From the NCBI GenBank assembly GCA_016219005.1, contig JACRCN010000014.1, positions 1-64,000 on the forward strand: a stretch of DNA of 64,000 bases, read 5' to 3'. Each line of letters opens with the position of its first letter. Position 1 is the first letter of the stretch. Below, piece after piece: positions 9,321 to 18,550 of the stretch. This DNA comes from Deltaproteobacteria bacterium (GTDB lineage Bacteria; Desulfobacterota; Desulfobacteria; Desulfobacterales; SpSt-501). The notes under the pieces are model-generated. The model made no database searches. It saw only the letters and a program-made list of their open reading frames with translations, and was not told the origin of the DNA. The translations under genes and the position numbers were made by a program.

Positions 9321-10091
9321 CTAGATCACTTTTTCGACGTTTCTAAGTATGTGCACCAGCGCCTGGGCGGCTTCCCGGGACGGGCCCGGAATTATTTTGG
9401 CGCCGCTGCGGTCCGGCGCCTTCTCCAGCTTGACCAGCTCGATCCTGGCGGCGGCGGCCGACAGGCCTAAATCGGCCAACGTCATTTGCTTAACCTCTTT
9501 TTTCTTGGCTTTCATGATATCCGGAAACTTCGGGTACCGGGGCTCGTTGAGCCCCTTGGTGGCGCCCAGCACGCAGGGCAGCCCCGCCTCCAGCACTTCG
9601 CGCGACCCGCCGCCGATCTCCCGTTCCACCACGGCCTTGCCGTCGCGAAGCTCCATCTTGAGGATCTCGTTGACCACCGGCAGGCTCATGGCCTCCGCCA
9701 ACCGGTAGGCGGTTTGAAAGCCTTCGGTATCCACGGCGACCTTGCCGGTGAAAATCAGATCGGGTTTGCCGTCCTTTTCGATGGCGGCCTTCAGCGCCTG
9801 GCTGGTGATTTCGCTGTCCAAAAACTGGCTCTCCACTGTGACCAGGATGCCGCGGGTGGCCCCCATGGCCATGGCGCTGCGCAGCGTCGCCATGGCCGCC
9901 TCCTTGCCTACGCTGACGACCACCACTTCGCCGCCCTGGCTCTCCATCAGGCGCACGGCCTGCTCGACGGCGTACTCGTCGTAAGGATTGGCGATGAACT
10001 TGCAAACGGCATCGTCGAACCCGTTCGCACCCGCCGTTTTGATGTTGGCGGCCGTGTCCGGAACGTGTTTGACGCACACATAAATCTTCAT
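9321..10091 (-). CDS. etfB: Electron transfer flavoprotein beta subunit (first ETF pair)
   Basis: A 256-residue EtfB beginning with KIYVCVKHVPDTAANI and containing the family segments NPYDEYAVEQA, VVVSVGKEAAMATLRSAMAM, FTGKVAVDTEGFQ and LPCVLGATKGLNEPRYP. It is the first gene of the etfBA pair, 47 bp after the dehydrogenase gene and in the same direction. EtfB contributes the AMP/second-flavin site. The TEGFQTAYRLAE loop is ordinary for the family, and nothing is truncated. Confidence 0.95.
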   Translation of the reverse strand: MKIYVCVKHVPDTAANIKTAGANGFDDAVCKFIANPYDEYAVEQAVRLMESQGGEVVVVSVGKEAAMATLRSAMAMGATRGILVTVESQFLDSEITSQALKAAIEKDGKPDLIFTGKVAVDTEGFQTAYRLAEAMSLPVVNEILKMELRDGKAVVEREIGGGSREVLEAGLPCVLGATKGLNEPRYPKFPDIMKAKKKEVKQMTLADLGLSAAAARIELVKLEKAPDRSGAKIIPGPSREAAQALVHILRNVEKVI

Positions 10092-10137
10092 CTTCAGTTA
10101 TCCTTCCACTAAGCTTTGATGAATTCGAGAAACGTCG

Positions 10138-12555
10138 TCATGCTTTCATGCGCTCGTTGCCGGGGTCATACAGCGGCATGGCGGCCACGGTGGCTGCCAG
10201 TTTCCGGCCCAGGACTTCCACTTCCAGCCGGGTGCCGGGAGTGGCCAGCGCCGGCGCGACATAGCCGAAGGCGATGCTCTTGCCGACGCGGTGGCCGAAG
10301 CCGCCGGAGCTTGTCATGCCCACGCGCTTTTCACCGTGGAAGATCGGGTTGTAGCCCCACGGGTCGGATTCATCCGCCGCCACCACCAGACAGACCAGTT
10401 TTTGTTTGATGCCGGCCTTCTTCTGCTTTTCCAGGGCGGATTTCCCGATAAAGTCTTTGTCCCACTTGACGGTCCAATCCAGGTGGGTTTCGAGTGGGGT
10501 GTGGTGCAGGTTCATCTCGCTCTTCCAGGCGAGATAGCCTTTTTCCAGGCGCATGGAATCCATGGCGTGCAGGCCGAACATCTTCAGATTGAACTTCTGC
10601 CCGGCGGCCGAAAGCGTCTGGTACACGGCGACCTGCTGCGAAACGGGATGGAAGATCTCGTATCCCAGCTCGCCCACGTAGTTCATGCGGTTGACCCGGC
10701 ATCGGGTGCGCCCCACGTATAGTTCCCGGCTGGTGGCGAAAGGAAACGCCGGGTTGGAGACATCGCCGTCGGTCACCGCCGCCAGCAGATCGCGGCTCTT
10801 GGGGCCGGCGATGATCAAACACCCCATGGCATAGGTCAGGTCTTCCATCTGAACGGACCCGTCGGCGGGCAGATTCTGCATCAGCCAGTGCTGATCGTGG
10901 CGTTTGCCCAGGCTGGCCGTCACGCACAGGTAGTCATTCTCCTTGAGCTTGGTCACGGTCATATCGGTTTTGAAGACGCCCTTTTCGGTCAGCATGGGCG
11001 CCAAGGCGATGCGGCCCGTTTGGGCCGGCACCCGCTGGCAGGTAAGCTGGCCCAGCCAGGCTTCAGCGCCCGGCCCGCTGATCCGGGTCTTGGCAAACCG
11101 GGTCAAATCCAGCAACCCCACGTGATTCATCACGTGGCGGCACTCTTCGGCCACGTGATTGAAGGCGTTGGAACGCCGCCAGGACGGTTTCTCATAGCGG
11201 TCGGCCTCCGTCCGGGTGAAGTAATTGGGGCATTCCCACCCGAAGTAGTCGCCGAACACGGCGCCGGCCTGCTTCTGATATTCGTAGATGGGGCTTACGC
11301 GGTTCGGTCGGGCGGCGTCCCGGAATTCATTGGGGAAGAAGATGCTGTAGAGACGCGGGTAGGTGTCGGCGATCTTCTCGTGATTATAGGCCCAGGTCGC
11401 ATAGCTCCCGTAACGGCGGCTGTCCACGGACCACAGATCGATTTCCGGCTCGCCTTCCATGATCCAGCCGGCGAGGTAGTGGCCGATGCCGCCGGCCTGG
11501 GTGATGCCGAAGCTGTAGCCGCAAGCATGGAAGAAATTCTTCAACGGATAGGCCGGTCCGACCAGCGGGTCGCCGTTGGGGGTGTAGGTGATGGGGCCGG
11601 CGGTCACGTGCTTGAAGCCCGTCTCCCCCATGATGGGCATCCGGAAGATGCCGTGCTCGATGTTTTCGGCGATGTTGTCGATGTCCGGAGTCAGTTCGGC
11701 CTGGGCGTAGTCCCAGGGCACGCCCTTGGGGTACCACTGCTTGCCGTTTTTCTCGTACATGCCGAGGAGCAGGCTGTCCATTTCCTGGCGGATGTAGATG
11801 GAGCGGTCCGGATCGCGTACCAGCGGCAGGGGGGTCTTGCGGTTCTTGACGGCGTCGATGGCCTCGAAGAGGATGTGCGTGTGCTCGATGGCAATGGAGG
11901 GTATTTCAAGCCCCACCATGCGCGCCACCTCGGGGGCCCACAAACCCGCGGCATTGACCACATGTTCACAGGTGATATCGCCCTTGTCGGTATGCACCAG
12001 CCATTCGTCATTGGCCTTGCGGCGGATGCCGGTGACCCGGGTGTGGGTGTTGATTTCGGCGCCGAGCTTTTTGGCGCCGATCGACATGGCGAGCGTGATG
12101 CTGCTGGGGTCCACGTCGCCGTCATCGGGCCAATAAAGACCGCCCATGAGACCCTCCACGTTCATCAGGGGGTGCAGTTGGGCGATCTCGGAGGGGGTCA
12201 CCCGCAGGACGTTCAACCCCAGACAGCGGTTCATGCTGTAGTAATAGCCCAACTCGTCCATCCGGTCGGGGTTGTCAGCGGTGCGAATGGAGCCGGTGGT
12301 ATGCCAGCCGGTGGACTGGCCGGTCTCGGCTTCGAGTTTCTGATACAACTCGATGCTTTTCATGTTGACCTGGGTGCAGTAGTAATTGGAGTGGTAAAAG
12401 GAACAGTTGCCCGCCGCCATCCAGGTGGAGCCGGACGTCAGCTCGTGCTTTTCAACCAGGACGACCTCCTTCCACCCATATTTGGCCAGGTGATAGGCCA
12501 CGCTCACACCGATGGCTCCGCCTCCAATGACCAAGACTCTAGCCTGCTTCCTCAT
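10138..12555 (-). CDS. Dimethylglycine/sarcosine dehydrogenase-type flavoprotein (DAO + GcvT domains)
   Basis: An 805-residue fusion of an N-terminal FAD oxidoreductase (dinucleotide motif GGGAIG at 11-16) with a C-terminal aminomethyltransferase-like (GcvT) half from about residue 430, the layout of dimethylglycine and sarcosine dehydrogenases. Such enzymes oxidise an N-methyl group and transfer the one-carbon unit to tetrahydrofolate, passing electrons to ETF. AAGGAG precedes the start by about 10 bases. In mammalian enzymes FAD is bound covalently to the histidine of a TWHAAG motif; here the motif reads STWMAAG, with Met46, so covalent attachment at that place is not possible. His55 is nearby. 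The gene sits between the liv permeases and etfBA, matching a catabolic role. Confidence 0.92.
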   Translation of the reverse strand: MRKQARVLVIGGGAIGVSVAYHLAKYGWKEVVLVEKHELTSGSTWMAAGNCSFYHSNYYCTQVNMKSIELYQKLEAETGQSTGWHTTGSIRTADNPDRMDELGYYYSMNRCLGLNVLRVTPSEIAQLHPLMNVEGLMGGLYWPDDGDVDPSSITLAMSIGAKKLGAEINTHTRVTGIRRKANDEWLVHTDKGDITCEHVVNAAGLWAPEVARMVGLEIPSIAIEHTHILFEAIDAVKNRKTPLPLVRDPDRSIYIRQEMDSLLLGMYEKNGKQWYPKGVPWDYAQAELTPDIDNIAENIEHGIFRMPIMGETGFKHVTAGPITYTPNGDPLVGPAYPLKNFFHACGYSFGITQAGGIGHYLAGWIMEGEPEIDLWSVDSRRYGSYATWAYNHEKIADTYPRLYSIFFPNEFRDAARPNRVSPIYEYQKQAGAVFGDYFGWECPNYFTRTEADRYEKPSWRRSNAFNHVAEECRHVMNHVGLLDLTRFAKTRISGPGAEAWLGQLTCQRVPAQTGRIALAPMLTEKGVFKTDMTVTKLKENDYLCVTASLGKRHDQHWLMQNLPADGSVQMEDLTYAMGCLIIAGPKSRDLLAAVTDGDVSNPAFPFATSRELYVGRTRCRVNRMNYVGELGYEIFHPVSQQVAVYQTLSAAGQKFNLKMFGLHAMDSMRLEKGYLAWKSEMNLHHTPLETHLDWTVKWDKDFIGKSALEKQKKAGIKQKLVCLVVAADESDPWGYNPIFHGEKRVGMTSSGGFGHRVGKSIAFGYVAPALATPGTRLEVEVLGRKLAATVAAMPLYDPGNERMKA

Positions 12556-12604
12556 AGTTCGTTTCTCCTTAATCGATGGTTAATTGAGCACGATGGGTGC
12601 GGCG

Positions 12605-13684
12605 TTACCTGATAGGGTTTGAGATGATCGCGGCCGCCTGCCGGTCGGAAATCGCATCCGGCCGATTACGCCCCCCGTTGACCAGATAGCCGAGGAGGCG
12701 GCTGCGGGTTCGGCGGAAGTACGTATCGAAGAACTGCGCGAAGCCGCCGGGGTAGTAGATCATCACCGCCATGAGCAGCAGGCCGTAAATCACCAGGTTC
12801 AGACCCGGCAGGTTTGAAAGCGAGGAGCGCACCAGCTCCATGGCGCAGATGAAGGGAAAGGCGATAACCGCCCCGCCCCACAGGCTGCCCCGTCCCCCGA
12901 TATAGGCCACCGCCAAGACCTCCACCGTCTTGGCCGTGGCCATCACGTCCGGGGTCAGGATGCCGTAAAAATGGGCGTAAAAGCCTCCCAGCCAGCCGGC
13001 CAGCATACAGGAGAGTGTAAAGTTGACGATGCGGTAGAAGACCGGGTTGATCCCGGAGGTGCGCGCGGCCTCCATGTTCTGGCCGATGGCCTTGAAGGCC
13101 AGCCCCATTTTCGTGCGCGTGGTCCAGCGCGTGATCACGTAGATGATCACCATCATGGTCAGAATCAGATAGTAGAAGGACACGTTGGAGGAGGAGGCGA
13201 ACAGCCGGTCGACCCGCAGGCCCAGCGGGCCGCGCGTCAGCCACATCAGCTTGGTCGCCAGCCCCATCAGCGCCAGGCCGAAGAACCAGGCCAGACAGGC
13301 GGCGAAGATGCCGCGCAGCCGCAGGGTTACGATGCCGATAACAAAGCCCAGCACGGCGGCGGCGAGCGCCCCGGCCAGCATCCCGAGCCAGGGGGTGAGC
13401 CCGATGCGATCGGCCAGGATCGCCGAGGTGTAGCCTCCCAGGCCCATGATGGCGCAATAGCCGAAATTGACGATGCCGATGTAGCCGGCCGTGAAATCAA
13501 AGGCGATCGACAGCGCCGCGATGAAGGCGGCGCTGATCAGCCAGCGGATCAGATACTCCTGGTTGAAGGGCGGGATCAGCGGCAGCAGGGCCAGCAGGAT
13601 CAGTGCTGAAATCCCCAGCGGGGTCAGGCACAGCAGGTCGAGCAGCCGGTCCAGCGGATTGCCCGATGGCGTTGTTTTCTCCAT
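12605..13684 (-). CDS. livM: Liv-type ABC transporter permease
   Basis: A 359-residue hydrophobic permease of the LivM family, with about nine or ten helices and family segments NFGYCAIMGLGGYTSAIL, RLRGIFAACLAWFFGLA, KAIGQNMEAARTSGINP and IGGRGSLWGG. It follows livH by 10 bp. Liv-type importers carry branched-chain and many other amino acids; because this operon continues into a methylamine dehydrogenase and ETF, glycine betaine, dimethylglycine, sarcosine or a related N-methyl compound is the likelier cargo, by inference. Confidence 0.92.
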   Translation of the reverse strand: MEKTTPSGNPLDRLLDLLCLTPLGISALILLALLPLIPPFNQEYLIRWLISAAFIAALSIAFDFTAGYIGIVNFGYCAIMGLGGYTSAILADRIGLTPWLGMLAGALAAAVLGFVIGIVTLRLRGIFAACLAWFFGLALMGLATKLMWLTRGPLGLRVDRLFASSSNVSFYYLILTMMVIIYVITRWTTRTKMGLAFKAIGQNMEAARTSGINPVFYRIVNFTLSCMLAGWLGGFYAHFYGILTPDVMATAKTVEVLAVAYIGGRGSLWGGAVIAFPFICAMELVRSSLSNLPGLNLVIYGLLLMAVMIYYPGGFAQFFDTYFRRTRSRLLGYLVNGGRNRPDAISDRQAAAIISNPIR

Positions 13685-13694
13685 GCATCCTCCG

Positions 13695-14723
13695 TTACTT
13701 GTCCAGGATCCCGCGCACCTCGGAGCCGAAAAGACCGCTCGGTTTGAACACCAAGATGACGATGATCAGCGCCGAGGGCACCACAAAATCCCACCCCGAG
13801 CCGATGTACTCCACGGTCAGCACCTTGAGCAGGGACACGATGAAGGCCCCCACCACGGCCCCCAGCACGTTGCCCAGACCGGCAATGATCACCACGAACC
13901 AGGCCATGTACAGCGGCTCCAGGCCCACCGATGGGTAGGAGGGGTACATGAACAGCAGGCTGGCGCCGGCCACCGCCGCCAGGGCGCAGGAGAGCGCCAT
14001 GGTCAGCATCAGGATGCCGTTCAAACCGATGCCCACCATCAGCGCGCCGGTCTCATCCTGGGAAACGGCCCGTATCGCGCGGCCGGTGCGCGTATAGCTG
14101 ATGAACAGCCAGAAGGAAAGCACCACCAGAACGGCCAGGAAAAAGGCCATGGCCCGGTCGCGCGAGATGAACACGTCTAAAATCGAAAACGGCGCACCGC
14201 TCCAAAAACGCACGATGCCCTTGAAATCGGCGCCGAAGAAAAGCTGGTGACCGTTGATCAGCACCACCGAAAGACCGACGGTCAGCAGAAAGGAGTTCAT
14301 CACCCAGTTCTCGCGGCTGCGCTTGCGCAGCTGGCTGAACACCAGCACCTCGGAGGCCACCCCGGCGATCGCCCCCACGAGCATGGCGGCTACAATGGTG
14401 ATCAGAGGCCCCAGGGCGCTCAGCATACTGTCGGGATGAGTGCTGATGTGGGTATTGATCGGAGTGAAAACATAGTAGGCCACCAGGGTTCCGATCATGA
14501 AATACTCGCCGTGGGCGAACATGGGGATGTTCATCACCCCGAAAACCAGGGCAAGCCCCATCGAGACCAGCGCCAGCATCCCGCCCATGACCACCGCGTT
14601 GACCAGAACGTGCGGACCCCGGTCCATCGTGGCCATTGCGGCCGCGGCAACGGCCGTCAGGATCGAAATGCCGGCGGCCGACTTCAGCCACCTCAACAGC
14701 CGATCGGGTTCAATCTTCCACAT
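13695..14723 (-). CDS. livH: Liv-type ABC transporter permease
   Basis: A 342-residue LivH-family permease. Characteristic are the region GGMLALVSMGLALVFGVMNIP with FAHGEYFMIG after it, the cytoplasmic loop YTRTGRAIRAVSQDETGALM, and IIAGLGNVLGAVVGAF near the end. It forms the membrane channel with LivM. It is separated from livF, upstream in the operon, by a 125-bp repeat element rather than by the usual few bases. Confidence 0.92.
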   Translation of the reverse strand: MWKIEPDRLLRWLKSAAGISILTAVAAAAMATMDRGPHVLVNAVVMGGMLALVSMGLALVFGVMNIPMFAHGEYFMIGTLVAYYVFTPINTHISTHPDSMLSALGPLITIVAAMLVGAIAGVASEVLVFSQLRKRSRENWVMNSFLLTVGLSVVLINGHQLFFGADFKGIVRFWSGAPFSILDVFISRDRAMAFFLAVLVVLSFWLFISYTRTGRAIRAVSQDETGALMVGIGLNGILMLTMALSCALAAVAGASLLFMYPSYPSVGLEPLYMAWFVVIIAGLGNVLGAVVGAFIVSLLKVLTVEYIGSGWDFVVPSALIIVILVFKPSGLFGSEVRGILDK

Positions 14724-14760
14724 AATGTACTATCCCTTCGACGCTAAAACGCTGCAATTT

Positions 14761-14885
14761 GATGACGTCGCCCGAGGGCCGGGTTCAAGGCGCGCGATCC
14801 TCGCGGAGGCAGGCGTACGGATCGTACGCCGCAGCAACGGCGAAGTGAAGCGCAACGCCGAAATCGGCTTTCCGGCGACGTCGTC
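14761..14885. repeat. Intergenic repeat family A, copy 1 (between livF and livH)
   Basis: A 125-bp element with imperfect terminal inverted repeats of about 20 bp (GATGACGTCGCC at the left, GGCGACGTCGTC at the right). Its interior aligns with the element at 60719-60843: both share a TCAAGGCGCG block, a central CGCCGC block and GCCGAAAT(C/T)GG before the right end. The right end lies two bases from the livF stop codon, so the element splits the liv operon. No ORF or transposase is inside. Confidence 0.75.
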
Positions 14886-14887
14886 GG

Positions 14888-15595
14888 CTATACCCCCAGA
14901 AACACCTTGCGCACGTGATCGTTGCAGGCCAGCTCCCGGCTCCTGCCCTCCAGCTCGATGCGCCCGTTTTCCAAAACGTAACCGCGGTCGGTCACCGCCA
15001 GGGCCTTGGTTACATTCTGCTCCACCAGCATGATGGTCATCCCGCGCTTCTTAAGCGCATTCAGGCTCTCAAACACGCTCTCGGTCAGCTGGGGGGCCAG
15101 CCCGAAGGAGGGCTCGTCCACCAGCAACAGCTCCGGGTCGGACATCAGCCCGCGGCCGATCGCGAGCATCTTGCGCTCGCCGCCGCTCATCGTGCCCGCC
15201 AGCTGGTTCTGGCGCTCCACCAGCCGTGGAAACAGCGCGTAGACAAACTCCAGCCGGTCCTTGCGCAGGCCCTTGTCCCTGAGGGTGTAGGCGCCCATGG
15301 ACAGGTTTTCCTGAACGGTCATGTTGACGAACAGGTTCATGGCCTCGGAGACATAGGCGATGCCCTGGCGCGCCACCTTGTTGCCGGCAAGACCTTCGAT
15401 CGGCTCGCCCTTGAAGCGGATTTCGCCGCTCATGGGCCGCAGCAGACCGGCAATCGTCCTCAAGGTCGTGCTCTTGCCAGCCCCGTTGGGGCCCACCAGG
15501 GCAACGTACTCCCCCCGATCCACCGTGAGCGAGACCTCGCGCAGGATCTGCAGAAACCCGTATCCGGCGTTCAGATTCTTGACTTCCAGTAGCAT
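14888..15595 (-). CDS. livF: Liv-type ABC transporter ATP-binding protein
   Basis: The frame is open upstream to 16174, but that part overlaps livG out of frame, and the protein proper starts at the ATG at 15595 (MLLEVKNLNAGYG), with GGAG 5 bases before it. The 235-residue ATPase shows Walker A GPNGAGKST, signature MSGGERK, Walker B LLLVDEPSFGLAP and the switch LVEQNV. It energises the LivHM permease together with LivG. Length and motifs are normal for LivF. Confidence 0.93.
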   Translation of the reverse strand: MLLEVKNLNAGYGFLQILREVSLTVDRGEYVALVGPNGAGKSTTLRTIAGLLRPMSGEIRFKGEPIEGLAGNKVARQGIAYVSEAMNLFVNMTVQENLSMGAYTLRDKGLRKDRLEFVYALFPRLVERQNQLAGTMSGGERKMLAIGRGLMSDPELLLVDEPSFGLAPQLTESVFESLNALKKRGMTIMLVEQNVTKALAVTDRGYVLENGRIELEGRSRELACNDHVRKVFLGV

Positions 15596-15657
15596 CGCGG
15601 CTCCATAATCTCTTAGAGGGGTGGGTGCCCTTGGATGCGGCCGGCAACGGCCTGCCC

Positions 15658-16398
15658 TCAGGCCGTCGGGCAGCTGATCGAGGCATCCCCCAGATAGGCC
15701 TTGGTGACAGCCGGGTCGCGGGCCACCTCTGCGGTTGCGCCCTCGGCGATCTTCTTGCCGAACTGGATGCACACCAGCCGGTTGCACACCGACATGATCA
15801 GCTGCATGATGTGCTCGATCATCAGGATGGTGATCCCCTGGCCGCTGATCTTGCGGATCAGCTTCATCATGTCCTGCAGTTCGGCTTCGCTCAGCCCCGA
15901 GGCGAGCTCGTCCAGGAAGAGCAGCTGGGGGTGGCTTGCCAGCGCACGGGCCAAATCCAGGCGCTTGAGCTGCACGGTGTTGAGCTTCTCTGAAATGGTG
16001 TCCTCGGCCAGGGGAAAGTCCACGAAGGCGAGCATCTCGCGGCTGTGCGCAACCGGATCGTCGACCTTGCCGGCCTTGTTGCCGAAGATGGCCGCGGTCT
16101 TCACGTTCTCCAGCACCGTCATCTTGGGAAAGGGGATCGGGATCTGAAACGTGCGCGACAGCCCCCGGCGGCACATCCGCTCCGGCGTAAAACCGGTGGT
16201 CTCCCGGCCGAACATCATCACCCGCCCGGAAGTCGGCGGATTCAACCCGGAGATGGCGTTGACCAGCGTCGTCTTGCCCGCCCCGTTGGGTCCGATCAGA
16301 CCCACGATGTCGCCCTCTTCGATGTGCATGGACACCCTGTCGATCGCCGTCAAGCCCCCGAACCTCTTTGTCAACTCCCTGGTCTCCAGTAGGATCAT
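15658..16398 (-). CDS. livG: Liv-type ABC transporter ATP-binding protein
   Basis: A 246-residue LivG-type ATPase with Walker A GPNGAGKTT, Walker B LLFLDELASGLSEAE and switch IEHIM. The ABC signature is LNTVQLKRLDLARAL rather than the canonical LSGGQ form; such degenerate signatures are known in some LivG-like subfamilies, so this is not evidence of decay. It is the first ATPase after the substrate-binding protein gene, separated from it by a strong hairpin at 16430-16463. Confidence 0.92.
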   Translation of the reverse strand: MILLETRELTKRFGGLTAIDRVSMHIEEGDIVGLIGPNGAGKTTLVNAISGLNPPTSGRVMMFGRETTGFTPERMCRRGLSRTFQIPIPFPKMTVLENVKTAAIFGNKAGKVDDPVAHSREMLAFVDFPLAEDTISEKLNTVQLKRLDLARALASHPQLLFLDELASGLSEAELQDMMKLIRKISGQGITILMIEHIMQLIMSVCNRLVCIQFGKKIAEGATAEVARDPAVTKAYLGDASISCPTA

Positions 16399-16429
16399 AT
16401 GCTTAGCGCCTGACGTGAAAGGTGGTTTC

Positions 16430-16463
16430 TCCGCCGGGGGCTGCCACGGCAGCCCCCGGCGGA
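16430..16463 (-). promoter_or_regulatory. Strong intercistronic hairpin between livK and livG
   Basis: A perfect 16-bp GC-rich stem (TCCGCCGGGGGCTGCC and its complement) with a 2-base loop lies between livK and livG. On the transcribed strand it is followed by GAGAAACC, not a T-tract, so full termination is unlikely. Such hairpins after binding-protein genes usually protect the upstream mRNA from 3' decay and keep the binding protein more abundant than the permease; that role is inferred. Confidence 0.7.
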
Positions 16464-16504
16464 AAGCAGGATTGGTTTTGAATCCTTAAGCCGCCGGCGG
16501 CAGC

Positions 16505-17764
16505 TCACGGCGCCATGAAATCGGCTTCGGCCCAATCGGCCGGGTAGACGATCTTGCCGACCCCGCCCTTGTACTGGATCACCGGGAAGAAGTAGCCGTC
16601 GCGCGCCACCACCGGGTCCGGTGCCGTATCCTTGTTGTAGCGGTACTCGTTCATGATGATGGCGCCGTCGGCCTTGGAGTAGGTCAGTTTGCCGGTGTTG
16701 ACCTCCTCCACGATCACCTTGTGAATGGTCTCCTTGTCCAGCTTGCCGGATTTCTCCAGAGCCCTTTTAAGGATCTTGACGAAAAAATTGACGCCGTCAT
16801 AGGAAAGCCCGCCCGCCGAGGGGCTCGGCTTCATGTTGAAGCGTTTCTCGAAGGCTTCCGCCCAGGCCTTGGCCTCCTTGGTGGTCAGCTGCGGGATCAT
16901 GTCGAGCACCCCGTCGGAGGCCGCGCCCGACATGGCGTACCAGTCACCGGACCAGCCCAGACCGTCGATGATGATCAGCGACTTCAGCCCCACTTCCCGG
17001 GTCTGCTTGATGAAGGCCGAGGTGATGGGCGCTGCCGTGCTGGTGCTGAACAAGACCGCAACGTCCTCTTTCTTGTATTTGCTCAGCAGCGGGTAGAAGT
17101 CGGTCTGGGTGATGGCAAAAAAGTCCTTGGCCGCTATCTTCCAGCCTCTTTTCTCGAATTCCTTCGCCATGGCCTCACCGGCGCTGTGCCCCCAGTCGGT
17201 GTCCTCGCAGGCGATCGCCGCCACCTTGGCCTTGGGTTTGTACTTTCCGCTCTGGACCGCGGCGTCGATGCTCTCGGCATACCCGGACATCAGCTTGGCC
17301 GGAACCGGCCAGCCCTTGGCGCTCCAGTAGTTGTATTTTTCGGGGTTGCTCAGCCACTTCTGGTTGACCACCTCGGTGGCGCCGAAACCGAAGATGTGCG
17401 GCACCTTGTATTGGGCGGAAATATCCATGGCCGCCACCGCCGTTGAGCTGTGCCAGTTCAACACGCCTGCCTGAACTCCCAGGCGCTCGCACGCTTCGGC
17501 ATAAGCCGAGGTGACCTTGGCCGGGTCGCTCTGGCTGTCAATGAAGACCGGCTCGAGCTTGTAATCGCCCACTTTGTAGTTGATCTTCTCGAGCGCCAGC
17601 GTCACGGAGCCCTTGAATTCGGCGCCCGTTTTGGCCGACGGCCCGGTGAACGGCCCGATGATGCCGATCTTCAGGGGCTTCTCCTGCGCCGGGGCGAGGC
17701 CGGCGAAAACACCGAGCAAGAAACATGCGATCATCACGCAAATGAAGCTACTCTTCCTTTTCAT
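16505..17764 (-). CDS. livK: Liv-type ABC transporter periplasmic substrate-binding protein
   Basis: A 419-residue periplasmic binding protein of the LivJ/K type (Peripla_BP_6). It starts with a classic signal peptide (MKRKSS, hydrophobic core, cleavage likely after APAQ near residue 27), followed by PLKIGIIGPFTGPSAKTGAE, the usual first strand and ligand loop. It is the first gene of the livKGFHM set, about 90 bp after the corrinoid protein gene. The cargo is probably an N-methylated amino acid or betaine-like compound, since the same strand carries the methyltransferase and dehydrogenase for such compounds, but the ligand residues cannot be interpreted by eye. Confidence 0.92.
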   Translation of the reverse strand: MKRKSSFICVMIACFLLGVFAGLAPAQEKPLKIGIIGPFTGPSAKTGAEFKGSVTLALEKINYKVGDYKLEPVFIDSQSDPAKVTSAYAEACERLGVQAGVLNWHSSTAVAAMDISAQYKVPHIFGFGATEVVNQKWLSNPEKYNYWSAKGWPVPAKLMSGYAESIDAAVQSGKYKPKAKVAAIACEDTDWGHSAGEAMAKEFEKRGWKIAAKDFFAITQTDFYPLLSKYKKEDVAVLFSTSTAAPITSAFIKQTREVGLKSLIIIDGLGWSGDWYAMSGAASDGVLDMIPQLTTKEAKAWAEAFEKRFNMKPSPSAGGLSYDGVNFFVKILKRALEKSGKLDKETIHKVIVEEVNTGKLTYSKADGAIIMNEYRYNKDTAPDPVVARDGYFFPVIQYKGGVGKIVYPADWAEADFMAP

Positions 17765-17857
17765 GACTACCTCCTTGGTTGGGTTGATGTTTACTGCAGC
17801 TCCTTACTTTGATGATCCTGACCGATTCCCCCTGTCTGCGGCACGCCGGCCCTTCGT

Positions 17858-18481
17858 TCAGGCCATCAGCTTCTTGACCAGCTTGACCGCGCCGGGAGCA
17901 TCCGGGCTGTAGCCGTCGGCGCCGATCTGATCGGCGAATCCCTGGGTCACCGGTGCCCCGCCGATGATCGTGCGGCTGGCCAGCCCGGCCTCCTTCACCG
18001 CCGTCACCGTGGTCTGCATGGCAGGCATGGTGGTGGTCAAAAGCGCCGAAAGCGCGATCACGTCGGCCTTCTTCTCCGCGGCCGTCTGCACGAACTTCTC
18101 GCTGGCCACGTCCACCCCCAGGTCGACCACGTCGAAGCCGGCCCCCTCCATCATCATCGCCACTAGGTTCTTGCCGATGTCGTGCAAGTCCCCCTTGACC
18201 GTGCCGATCACCACCCGCCCCCGCGACTGCGCCTGGCCGGCGGAGAGCAGCGGCTTGAGGATCTCAAGTCCCGCCTTCATCGCCTGTGCCGCCATGAGCA
18301 TCTCGGGCACGAAGAGCTCCCCGGCGCTGAATCTCTCGCCCACCGTGTCCATCGCGCCGATCAGGCCCTGGTTGAGGATGGCGCCGATCTCCGTGCCCGC
18401 GGCCACCTCCGTCTGCGTCAACTGCTTGACCTTGTCTTCGTCGAAGGCCATCACCGCGTTGAAAATGTCCTGTATCGCCAT
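17858..18481 (-). CDS. Corrinoid (B12-binding) protein partner of MttB-type methyltransferase
   Basis: A 207-residue two-domain corrinoid protein: an N-terminal helical cap (about 1-85) and a Rossmann B12 domain with the His-on motif D98-x-H100-x-x-G103 (GDLHDIGKNL), SALLTTTM near 145 and a GG near 174. This is the MtbC/MttC/MtgC type, which accepts the methyl group from MttB-family enzymes on Co(I). It lies 69 bp after the methyltransferase at 18551-19972, the standard order for a methyltransferase-corrinoid pair. The methylcorrinoid:tetrahydrofolate methyltransferase that would complete the system is not in the window. Confidence 0.95.
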   Translation of the reverse strand: MAIQDIFNAVMAFDEDKVKQLTQTEVAAGTEIGAILNQGLIGAMDTVGERFSAGELFVPEMLMAAQAMKAGLEILKPLLSAGQAQSRGRVVIGTVKGDLHDIGKNLVAMMMEGAGFDVVDLGVDVASEKFVQTAAEKKADVIALSALLTTTMPAMQTTVTAVKEAGLASRTIIGGAPVTQGFADQIGADGYSPDAPGAVKLVKKLMA

Positions 18482-18550
18482 TGCGTCCTCCTTCCATATC
18501 AGCGTAGGTTGTCAGTGTCAGAGATGCGTCGTGGGGCCACCCGACGGCGG

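Noticed and set aside
15596-16174. N-terminal extension of livF in frame
   Set aside because: Overlaps livG in another frame and has no ABC-type sequence; the true start is 15595.
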